A DNA stretch of 5,792 bases from Actinomycetes bacterium (GTDB lineage: Bacteria; Actinomycetota; Actinomycetes; Propionibacteriales; Propionibacteriaceae): contig JAEXCA010000110.1 of NCBI GenBank assembly GCA_023393755.1, positions 1 to 5,792 on the forward strand. Direction: 5' to 3'. The notes under the pieces were generated by a model. The model was not told where the DNA came from, ran no database searches, and saw only the letters and a list, made by a program, of their open reading frames with translations. The stretch's first letter is position 1; every line of letters starts with the position of its first letter. The translations under genes were made by a program, and so were the position numbers. Below are positions 1 to 5,792 of this stretch, one piece after another.

Positions 1-1369
1 CCCGGCGCCGGTCGATCTCGCGACCGAAGTCACGGGCCAGTTCGGGTGACCGGCGCACCTGCTCCTCGAGCAGGTCGGCCGGTACGACCAGCACCGTGAG
101 ATCACGTTCGGCGGTCACGCTCGCCGCGATGGCCTGCCGGGTGAGGCAGGTCAGCCCGATCAGGTCGCCGGCGTCGAGTTCGACCACGGCGTGCCAGGAG
201 CCGTCCGGAAGCAGGATCGCCATGGTCGCGAAGCCCGTGACGATCACCCGCACGGCCTCCGGCACCTCGCCCGGCCGCTGCACCGTCTCCCCCGCCTGGT
301 ACCGCTCGACGCGGAGGTCGCGTCCCAGCGCCTCGGCCTGCCGCTGCTGGTCGAGGTGGAGCACCGCGGCCACCTCCGCGAGCATCCCGGGGATCGCCTC
401 GGCCGGGACGAACTCGTTGGAGAGATCCCGGTCCAGGTGCAGGCCCGCCCGCCGGGCGGCGTACCAGAGCCGGCTGCGGAACAGGCCCACCGTCGACCAC
501 TCCTTGCCCGGGTTCGCCAGCGGGATGCTCACGTCGTAGCGGGCCTTGGGCAGCGGGACGGCGCTGGCCTCCTCCCCCGGGGCGAGGAAGGGCAGGTCGG
601 CGGCCACCCGGCGGATCAGCCGGATCACCTGGTCGGGTGGGTCGTCGGTGGCGAAGCGGACGACGAACCCCGCGCAGTAGGGGGACTCGGCCCGGCTGAG
701 GTTCACGAAGGGCTGGCCGGCCAGCTCGGAGCTGGGGATCACCCGGATGCCGTTGAGCGTGTCCAGGTGGACGGCGCGCCAGTTGATCTCGACGACGCGT
801 CCCTTTCCCTCCGCCGTCCGGATCCAGTCGCCGATCCGGAAGGGCTGCTCGAACAGCAGCAGCAGCCCGGAGATGACACCGCCGAAGGCGTTCTGCAGGG
901 CCAGTCCGACCACGATCGAGCCGACGCCGAGCGCGGTGAACATCCCCGAGACGTCGGCCCCCCAGACCAGCCCGAGCAGCAGCGTCCCGGCCACGACGAC
1001 GATCAGCAACCGCACCAGGTCGACCAGGATGCTGGGGATCCGTCCCCGCCGGGTGTCGGACCTGGCCTGGGTGAAGACGACGAAGTTGAGCGTGTTCAGC
1101 AGCACCAGGATGACCAGGAAGGCGAAGACGGTGGCGGCCAGCTTGGGGCCGGCCTGGTTGGCGTCCCAGGCGCCGGTCTGGGTGAGCAGCAGCCAGAGCG
1201 CACCGACCGGGGCGACGTAGTCGCGCAGCAGCTTGACGATCCCCGCCGCCCGGCTGCCGATCCGGACCAGGTGGGTGTGCCATTCGGTGAGCAGCACCAG
1301 GACGACCGGGAGCCCGAAGATGACCAGGACGGAGGGCCAGAACCACGGCTGCTCCAGCAGCCCGTTCAC
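1..1369 (-). CDS. MscS-family mechanosensitive channel with C-terminal cyclic-nucleotide-binding-like domain (3' end beyond window)
   Basis: I translated this frame by hand. It is open from a GTG at 1369-1367 to the left edge (456 full codons, no stop), so the C-terminus is missing. Hydrophobic segments lie near residues 11-32, 47-64, 77-99 and 116-136. They are followed by a Gly/Ala-rich pore helix at about 142-173 (GVGSIVVGLALQNAFGG) that runs into FEQPFRIGDWI at 173-183. That stretch matches MscS TM3 and the start of its cytoplasmic beta domain. The MscS vestibule (RVVEINWRAVHLDT, VIPSSEL) extends to about residue 316. A cyclic-nucleotide-binding-like fold follows from about 333 (YQAGETVQRPGE, ELDAGDLIGLTCL). 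This is the arrangement of bacterial cyclic-nucleotide-gated MscS-like (bCNG) channels in the inner membrane. The phosphate-binding cassette is atypical: the usual Glu after the first Gly is L406, and the usual Arg is Ile or Ala near 414-415, so ligand gating is uncertain. The start overlaps the cyclase stop by four bases, so translation is probably coupled. The channel family is secure; the ligand is not. Confidence 0.9.
   Translation of the reverse strand, partial: MNGLLEQPWFWPSVLVIFGLPVVLVLLTEWHTHLVRIGSRAAGIVKLLRDYVAPVGALWLLLTQTGAWDANQAGPKLAATVFAFLVILVLLNTLNFVVFTQARSDTRRGRIPSILVDLVRLLIVVVAGTLLLGLVWGADVSGMFTALGVGSIVVGLALQNAFGGVISGLLLLFEQPFRIGDWIRTAEGKGRVVEINWRAVHLDTLNGIRVIPSSELAGQPFVNLSRAESPYCAGFVVRFATDDPPDQVIRLIRRVAADLPFLAPGEEASAVPLPKARYDVSIPLANPGKEWSTVGLFRSRLWYAARRAGLHLDRDLSNEFVPAEAIPGMLAEVAAVLHLDQQRQAEALGRDLRVERYQAGETVQRPGEVPEAVRVIVTGFATMAILLPDGSWHAVVELDAGDLIGLTCLTRQAIAASVTAERDLTVLVVPADLLEEQVRRSPELARDFGREIDRRR
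1366..1369 (-). promoter_or_regulatory. GTGA stop/start overlap coupling the cyclase and channel genes
   Basis: On the minus strand the four bases read GTGA. GTG opens the channel gene and TGA closes the cyclase gene. Only a weak GGCGGC purine-rich stretch lies upstream, so the channel start probably depends on ribosomes that terminate at the cyclase stop. This fixes the channel start and implies that both proteins are made from one message. Confidence 0.75.
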
Positions 1370-3528
1370 GCTGCCGCCATCGACTCGACGCGCTTGACCC
1401 GCCAGACCCGCTGCTCGCCCGCGGCGGTCTCGATCCGGCCGGACTCCTCCAGCTCGTAGGAGCCGTTGGGCAGCCGCTGCACCACCCGGTCGGTCGCGAA
1501 GACGCCGGGGCCCGAGGCTCCGCCCTGCACCCGGAAGGCGAGGCTCACGGCGTCGCCCCAGAGGTCGTAGGCGACGTGGGAGCGTCCGACCAGGCCGCTG
1601 GTGACCGTGCCGGTGTCGATCCCGACCCGCAGCCCCAGCGGCCGGTCGTAGCGGACGCCGAACCGTCCGAGCACCGCCTGCGCCTCCAGCGCGAAGTCGA
1701 CCGCGCGCCGGGCATTGTCCACCCGCGGCAGCGCCACGCCGCACCCGGCGAGATAGCCGCTGCGGGTGGTGCGGACGTGCTCCAGGCCCATCCGGTCGGC
1801 CAGTTCGTCGAGGGCGGTGAGGATCTCGTTGAAGGCCGCCAGGGCCTCTGGGGAACTGAGCCCCGCGGCGAGGTCGTCGAAGCCGACGATGTCGGCGTAG
1901 AGCACCGAGACCTCGTTGTGGTCCTGCACCAGGTCGACCAGCCCGTGCCGGTAGTCCTCGGCGACGCGTTCCGGCATCACCGAGCGCAGCAGGCGCTGGT
2001 TCTCCTCGCGCTGGGCGTCCAGCAGTTCGGCCTTGACCTGCAGGCTGCGGCTCATCTCGTTGAAGGCCGCGGCGAGGTCGGCGAGTTCGTCGCTCACCCC
2101 GATGTCCACCACCACGCCGGTCTCCCCCGCAGCGATCAGGCGCGCCGCGTCACGGAGCCGGCGCAGCGGCCGGACCACCAGCCGGGCGATGACCAGCGAG
2201 AGCACCGAGACGACCAGCACGATGATCGCCGAGGAGATGAGGATGTTGGCGGTGAACCGTTCGACCGGGGCGAACGCCTCCGACTGGGCGACCTCGGCGA
2301 CGATCGTCCACCGCAGCCCCTCGATGGTCACCGGAGCGTAGGCGGCGATCGTGTCCCGGCCGAGGAAGCCCGGGCCGATCACGGTGCCGCGCTGACCGGC
2401 GACGGCCAGCTCGACCGCCGTGGTGTCCACGCTCTGCAGCAGGAGCGTGGAACCGGTGGCCACCGCGCGTTCGACATCGGCGGCCGGGGTTCCGAACGCG
2501 ACCGCCGTGGCGGCGAAGCCGTCCGGATCCTCGACCAGGCCGCGGGCCGGCGAACGCATCAACCGGTCCGGGCCGACCAGGTAGATCTCCCCGGTCGCGC
2601 CCAGACCGCTGCTGGCCCAGTCCCGGTTGCCGGTCATCACCGCGTCGATCCGCTTGATCGGCAGTTCGATCACCAGCGCCCCGACGATCCGGTCGTGATC
2701 GCTGATCAGCGTCGCCGCCCAGGCGGCCGGGGTGCCCAGGGAGGGCGGGTAGTCCTCGAAGTCGCTGAACGTGACGGTCTGCGCGATGCCGCTGCGCATG
2801 GCCTCGCGGACGGTCTCGCCGAGGTTGGTCAGCCGCAGTGGACCCTCGATCAGGTCGGCGCCGAAGTCGGCGCCCTTGTAGGCGCTGTACACCACCCGGC
2901 CGGCGGGATCCACCAGCAGGACGTCCTCGTAGTCCAGCCGGTCGACCATGGCGCGGAAGTAGGGATGGATCCCGGCGTGCACCGCGCTCCAGTTGCTGCC
3001 GTCACCGGCGTCGGTGCGGGTGATCGCCTCGTCGAACCCACCGGAGCCGATCGAGTACCGCGCCTGCAGGGCGATGGCGGCCGGGCCGGTGGGGGCGAAG
3101 GCCGCGGCGTCGACCTCGCCCGAGCCTTCGCCCAGGGCCTCGATCAGCCGGGGGGTCCAGACGTCGCGGTACCAGTCGGCGACCGCCTTGGCCTCGCCGG
3201 GGCCGGGTCCGGTCGCGTCGAGTTCGTCGAAGCCGGCGGAGAAGGCGGAGACCGCGTCCACCACCGAGGATCCCTGCGCAGCGACGACGAGCTGGTTCTC
3301 GATCGTCGCGTAGAGCCGCTCGATCTCCCGGGCGCGGGAGTCGCGGACCTCCACCACGCGGTCCTGGGCGGCGTCGCGCAGCGAGGTGGTGCCGTTGTGG
3401 TAGCCCAGCACACCGGTGACCACGGTGACCCCGACGCTGACCACCAGCAGGGTGAGCAACAGCCAGGTCTGAATGCTTGCCAGTCGCCGGGCGCGTGGGG
3501 AGCGTACGGCGCTCGTCGGGTCGGCCAC
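1366..3528 (-). CDS. membrane sensor protein with CACHE-like extracytoplasmic region, HAMP and degenerate class III adenylate/guanylate cyclase domain
   Basis: The 720-residue protein has a basic N-terminus, TM1 at about 21-42, an extracytoplasmic region at about 43-424, TM2 at about 426-449, a HAMP domain at about 444-497 (RPLRRLRDAARLIAAGE; DELADLAAAFNEMSRSL), a linker with LLRSVMPERVAEDYRHG, and a class III cyclase domain at about 538-710. The outer region contains SGLGATGEIYLVGPDRLMRS (307-326), a signature I associate with double-CACHE sensors; its ligand is unknown. In the catalytic domain the first metal Asp is present (D546, in YADIVGF). So are the Asp and Arg of the WGD segment (D655, R666). 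By motif alignment the second metal Asp is S590, the substrate Lys is H584 and the transition-state Asn is S662. A homodimer would lack these in both active sites, so it may be a pseudoenzyme or need a partner. The GTG start at 3528 is supported by AAGGGGG five bases upstream and by a normal start to TM1. The gene is followed by, and coupled to, the channel gene. Confidence 0.92.
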   Translation of the reverse strand: MADPTSAVRSPRARRLASIQTWLLLTLLVVSVGVTVVTGVLGYHNGTTSLRDAAQDRVVEVRDSRAREIERLYATIENQLVVAAQGSSVVDAVSAFSAGFDELDATGPGPGEAKAVADWYRDVWTPRLIEALGEGSGEVDAAAFAPTGPAAIALQARYSIGSGGFDEAITRTDAGDGSNWSAVHAGIHPYFRAMVDRLDYEDVLLVDPAGRVVYSAYKGADFGADLIEGPLRLTNLGETVREAMRSGIAQTVTFSDFEDYPPSLGTPAAWAATLISDHDRIVGALVIELPIKRIDAVMTGNRDWASSGLGATGEIYLVGPDRLMRSPARGLVEDPDGFAATAVAFGTPAADVERAVATGSTLLLQSVDTTAVELAVAGQRGTVIGPGFLGRDTIAAYAPVTIEGLRWTIVAEVAQSEAFAPVERFTANILISSAIIVLVVSVLSLVIARLVVRPLRRLRDAARLIAAGETGVVVDIGVSDELADLAAAFNEMSRSLQVKAELLDAQREENQRLLRSVMPERVAEDYRHGLVDLVQDHNEVSVLYADIVGFDDLAAGLSSPEALAAFNEILTALDELADRMGLEHVRTTRSGYLAGCGVALPRVDNARRAVDFALEAQAVLGRFGVRYDRPLGLRVGIDTGTVTSGLVGRSHVAYDLWGDAVSLAFRVQGGASGPGVFATDRVVQRLPNGSYELEESGRIETAAGEQRVWRVKRVESMAAA

Positions 3529-3533
3529 GCCCG

Positions 3534-3540
3534 CCCCCTT
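3534..3540 (-). promoter_or_regulatory. ribosome binding site of the sensor-cyclase gene
   Basis: The minus strand reads AAGGGGG, then five bases (CGGGC), then GTG at 3528-3526. It is the best Shine-Dalgarno match seen near any start in the window, and it supports the chosen GTG. Confidence 0.65.
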
Positions 3541-3554
3541 CTCGCGATGCGGGA

Positions 3555-3560
3555 AGCGTA
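3555..3560 (-). promoter_or_regulatory. candidate -10 element for the cyclase-channel unit
   Basis: The minus strand reads TACGCT, which fits the TAnnnT pattern of actinobacterial sigma-70-type -10 boxes. Transcription would begin near 3548 and leave a leader of about 20 bases containing the ribosome binding site. No convincing -35 box is seen: the hexamer 17 bases upstream is TCGCCT. A promoter is expected here because the hairpin further upstream should end the efe transcript, but this exact site is a guess. Confidence 0.25.
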
Positions 3561-3617
3561 GCGATCAGGTTCGCGCCAGGCGACTACCGAATTCTGCCCC
3601 CAGGGCGGCAGGGTTTG

Positions 3618-3646
3618 GGGCCACCAGGAACCGTCCCCGGTGGCCC
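3618..3646 (-). terminator. hairpin terminator after efeB
   Basis: The minus strand shows GGGCCACC, a 13-base loop, then GGTGGCCC: a perfect 8-bp GC-rich stem that begins five bases after the efeB stop. What follows (CAAACCCTG) has no T-run, so it is not a classical intrinsic terminator. U-tract-poor hairpins are common at operon ends in high-GC actinobacteria. Its position makes an end point for the efe transcript likely; protection of the mRNA 3' end is an alternative role. Confidence 0.6.
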
Positions 3647-3650
3647 AACC

Positions 3651-5018
3651 TCAACTGAACAGCGACTGCCCGACGTACTCGCCCTCGGCGAGGCCGGCGG
3701 GCACCAGGAAGACGGAGGACGAGGTGGTCTTCAGGTACTCCACGAACATGTCATCGCGGGCCATGTTCTTGTGCACCCGGGCGAACCGCTCGGGCGACTT
3801 CACGAAGGCCACGAAGAACAGGCCGGCGTCCAGCCGTCCGGTGTCGTCGTTGCCGTCGACGAAGTTGTAACCGCGGCGCAGCATGGCGACGCCGTCGTTG
3901 TTGTCCGGGTGGGTGCGGAAGACATGGGAGCGCTGGTCGATCACCGGCTCGCCGCGCTCGTCGGTGGCGGCGAAGTCGGGGGCGGTGAACTCCTCGCCGC
4001 CGGAGAGCGGCGCGCCGCTGCCCTTCTCCCGGCCCAGCACCCGATCCTGCTCCTGCAGCTGCAGCCCGTCCCAGACCTCGATGGTCATCGAGATCCGGCG
4101 GGCGACCAGGTAGGAACCGCCGTGGGACCAGGCCGGTCCGTCCGAGATCCAGACGTGCTCGGCCAGCTTCTCCGGCTCCTCGGCCTTGAGGTTGTTGGTG
4201 CCGTCCTTCTGGCCGAACAGGTTGCGCGGGGTGGTCTGGGCGGTGGACGTGGACGAGGTGCGTCCGAATCCCAGCTGCGACCAGCGCAGCCGGCTGCGGC
4301 CGAAACCGATCCGGGTGAGGTTGCGGATCGCGTGCACGGCGACCTGCGGGTCGTTGGCGCAGGCCTGGATGCACAGGTCGCCGCCGGAGCGGGAGCGGTC
4401 GATGAAGTCGTTGACCATCTTCGGCAGCGGACCGAACTCCGGCGGCAGCTGGGCGGCCAGGCCGAAGCGGTCCGCCCCGTCGTCGGTCCGGAACAGCGTC
4501 CGGCCGAAGCCGAAGGTGAGGGTGAGCCCGGACGGGCCGAGGTCGGCGGCCTCGCCGGTGTCGTCCGGCGGCAGGTACGCCCCGCCGCCGAAGGCACCGG
4601 ACGCACTGACGTCCAGCCCCATCACCAGCCGGCTGGCCGCGTAGGTCCAGTCCTGCAGCAGCTCGATCAGATCCTCGCGGGTCATGTCCTCGCGCAGATC
4701 GAAGGCGGCGAAGTGCATCCGGTCCTGGGCGGGGGTGACGATCCCGCCCTGGTGCTCGCCGTGGAAGGGGTACTCCAGGGCGTCGCTGACCGCCGAGGTC
4801 TTGGTGGTGAAGGCGGCGGTGGCCAGCCCGCCCGCCAGCGCCCCGGCGGCCAGACCGGCGCCGCCGCCGAGGGCCAGCAGGCCGCGCCGGGACAACCCGT
4901 GAGGGCGTCCCGGCTGGCCGGATGCTCCCTGAGCTGGCGAGTCAGGCAGCGCCTGCGACCCTTCCAGCTCATCCCCGTTCGCCGGCGACGGCGAGCCGGG
5001 GTGCGACTGCTCAGTCAC
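3651..5018 (-). CDS. efeB: EfeB, Tat-exported heme-dependent DyP-type peroxidase of the Efe iron uptake system
   Basis: The 455-residue protein acts outside the cytoplasmic membrane. In the EfeUOB system it is a heme peroxidase thought to oxidise ferrous iron for uptake through the permease EfeU. A Tat signal is clear: S43-R44-R45 (SRRGLL), then a Gly/Ala/Leu-rich segment to about residue 68 with a likely ATA|A cleavage site at 68/69. The DyP domain shows NLFGQKDGTNN, the GxxDG motif with distal Asp D272. It also has the proximal heme His H365 in RSHVFRTHP, and R381-R382 in LRRGYNF, which should include the conserved heme-pocket Arg. CIQACANDPQVAVHAIRNL at 216-234 is also typical of EfeB. The GTG start lies one base after the efeO stop and lacks a clear Shine-Dalgarno, so coupling is likely. 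The roughly 43-residue polar leader before the twin arginines is long. A TTG at codon 42 would give a short leader but has no good ribosome binding site. No key residue appears lost. Confidence 0.95.
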   Translation of the reverse strand: MTEQSHPGSPSPANGDELEGSQALPDSPAQGASGQPGRPHGLSRRGLLALGGGAGLAAGALAGGLATAAFTTKTSAVSDALEYPFHGEHQGGIVTPAQDRMHFAAFDLREDMTREDLIELLQDWTYAASRLVMGLDVSASGAFGGGAYLPPDDTGEAADLGPSGLTLTFGFGRTLFRTDDGADRFGLAAQLPPEFGPLPKMVNDFIDRSRSGGDLCIQACANDPQVAVHAIRNLTRIGFGRSRLRWSQLGFGRTSSTSTAQTTPRNLFGQKDGTNNLKAEEPEKLAEHVWISDGPAWSHGGSYLVARRISMTIEVWDGLQLQEQDRVLGREKGSGAPLSGGEEFTAPDFAATDERGEPVIDQRSHVFRTHPDNNDGVAMLRRGYNFVDGNDDTGRLDAGLFFVAFVKSPERFARVHKNMARDDMFVEYLKTTSSSVFLVPAGLAEGEYVGQSLFS

Positions 5019-5019
5019 G

Positions 5020-5792
5020 TCAGGAGATGCCCAGCACCGCGTTGGTGAGCTTGGAGAGCGGCTCGCGCAGCGCGTCGATCTGATCGGTCAGCTCACGCTG
5101 CTGGTCGCGGTCGACCTCGTCGTAGCTGACGAAGCCGGCCTCGAGGCTGCCGTACTTGGCCAACAGGGCCTGCAGCTTGTCGAACTCGGCGTTGATCTGG
5201 CCGACCAGCTCCTTGCCCTCCGGCTTGCGATCGGCGATCGGGGCGACCAGGTCGAAAGCGATCCGGGCACCCTGCAGGTTGGCCTGGAAGTCGTACAGGT
5301 CGGTGTGCGACCACCAGTCCTCCTCGCCGGTCACCTTGCCGACGGCGATCTCCTCGAGCAGCCCGGACGCACCGTTGGAGACGGTGGCGATGTCGACGCC
5401 CTGGGTGGTCACGAAGTCGGCGGCATGGACGGTGTCGTACAGCTTGGCCACGTCGGCGACCAGGGCGTCGGCCACCTCCTTGCGCTGGGCCGGGGTGGAC
5501 GGGCACCAGCCGTCCCAGGCCGAGCTGCCGTCGGGCTGGACGGCGTCCTTGGCCGGCACCCACAGATCCTTCTCGATCCGGTGGAAGCCCAGCCAGCTGG
5601 TGAACGTCGGGTCGTCGGCGGCCAGCGCCTTCGCCTCGGCCAGGTAGTCGATTTCGCGGTAGTCGATCCGCGGATCCAGCGAGCCCAGGGCCTCGGCGAT
5701 CGGCTCGATCCGCTCGTAGTTCACTCGGGTGGACGCGTACAGGCTACGTGCGGTCTCGTCGTCGCCGTCGGCGTAGGCTTTGGCGAACTTCT
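5020..5792 (-). CDS. efeO: EfeO, imelysin/M75-domain iron-binding protein of the Efe system (5' end beyond window)
   Basis: The frame is open from the right edge to TGA at 5022-5020, giving 256 full codons. A GTG at 5724-5722 is internal: the 22 upstream codons (KFAKAYADGDDETARSLYAS then TR) continue the family's N-terminal helical pattern. This is the C-terminal M75 (imelysin-like) domain. It includes YERIEPIAEALGSLDPRID with a following REID, the metal-binding HxxE as GFHRIEKDLW (His at 5583-5581, Glu at 5574-5572), and EEDWWSHTDLYDFQANLQGA. EfeO is an extracytoplasmic protein that binds iron and hands it to EfeU, working with EfeB. The missing N-terminus would tell whether it carries a signal or lipobox and a cupredoxin domain. 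efeB follows after one base, so the two are co-transcribed. The operon promoter and any iron-responsive operator must lie beyond the right edge. Confidence 0.93.
   Translation of the reverse strand, partial: KFAKAYADGDDETARSLYASTRVNYERIEPIAEALGSLDPRIDYREIDYLAEAKALAADDPTFTSWLGFHRIEKDLWVPAKDAVQPDGSSAWDGWCPSTPAQRKEVADALVADVAKLYDTVHAADFVTTQGVDIATVSNGASGLLEEIAVGKVTGEEDWWSHTDLYDFQANLQGARIAFDLVAPIADRKPEGKELVGQINAEFDKLQALLAKYGSLEAGFVSYDEVDRDQQRELTDQIDALREPLSKLTNAVLGIS

Noticed and set aside
102..1346. A 414-codon open frame on the minus strand within the channel gene
   Set aside because: It is out of frame with the channel and gives an Arg/Pro/Gly/Ala-rich product with no recognisable domain. The overlapping frame that starts at 1369 gives clear MscS and cyclic-nucleotide-binding-like sequence.
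191..1459. A 422-codon plus-strand open frame opposite the channel gene
   Set aside because: It is the mirror of the channel's codon bias, with a Gln/Asp/Gly-rich product and no hydrophobic or domain pattern.
1576..3561. A 661-codon plus-strand open frame opposite the cyclase gene
   Set aside because: Its product is rich in Asp, Gly, His, Arg, Gln and Pro without domain-like patterning. It lies antisense to a clear gene and is a usual artefact of high third-position GC.
3594..3611. Small inverted repeat CTGCC / GGCAG in the intergenic region
   Set aside because: Five-base arms are expected by chance in DNA this GC-rich. It may add to the nearby terminator but cannot be supported on its own.
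3477..5048. A 523-codon plus-strand open frame opposite efeB
   Set aside because: It is antisense to a complete, motif-rich efeB, has low-complexity composition and no plausible domain.
5020..5724. efeO starting at the GTG at 5724
   Set aside because: The frame continues upstream to the window edge with typical EfeO sequence (KFAKAYADGDDETARSLYAS), so the GTG is an internal Val codon and the gene is simply cut by the edge.
1..5792. CRISPR arrays, tRNA or rRNA genes, insertion sequences, attachment sites
   Set aside because: On reading both strands I saw no regularly spaced repeats, RNA-gene signatures, transposase genes or terminal inverted repeats. Nearly all bases are covered by four ordinary genes.

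Overview
The window is GC-rich throughout, roughly two thirds G+C by eye. Its genes start with GTG, pack tightly, and leave long non-genic open frames on the opposite strand. This composition, the Tat-exported EfeB with a long polar leader, and the class III cyclase next to a channel with a cyclic-nucleotide-binding domain all point to a high-GC actinobacterium. The genus cannot be fixed from the sequence alone. All four genes lie on the minus strand, so transcription runs from the right edge to the left.

Right half (5792 down to 3651): the tail of a ferrous-iron uptake operon. It holds the C-terminal 256 codons of EfeO (imelysin/M75 domain with an HxxE metal motif), whose start lies beyond the right edge. 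One base after its stop comes the complete efeB, a Tat-exported heme peroxidase of the DyP family. By the usual efeUOB order, the permease gene efeU should lie just beyond the right edge. A perfect 8-bp hairpin starts a few bases after the efeB stop and probably ends the transcript.

Middle (3650 down to 3529): about 120 bp of intergenic DNA with that hairpin, a weak -10-like element, and a good purine-rich ribosome binding site for the next gene.

Left half (3528 down to 1): a two-gene unit coupled by a GTGA stop/start overlap. The first gene encodes a membrane-anchored sensor cyclase: TM, large extracytoplasmic CACHE-like region, TM, HAMP, class III cyclase domain. The second encodes an MscS-type channel with a C-terminal cyclic-nucleotide-binding-like domain. 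It stays open to the left edge, so its 3' end is missing. The layout suggests that an external signal is passed to a channel within one module.

The most notable point is that both ends of this presumed cyclic-nucleotide pathway look altered. The cyclase domain keeps one metal-binding Asp but lacks the second, the substrate-selecting Lys and the transition-state Asn. The channel's phosphate-binding cassette lacks the usual Glu and Arg. The pair may therefore signal by contact, with a partner cyclase, or with a different ligand, rather than by ordinary cAMP.
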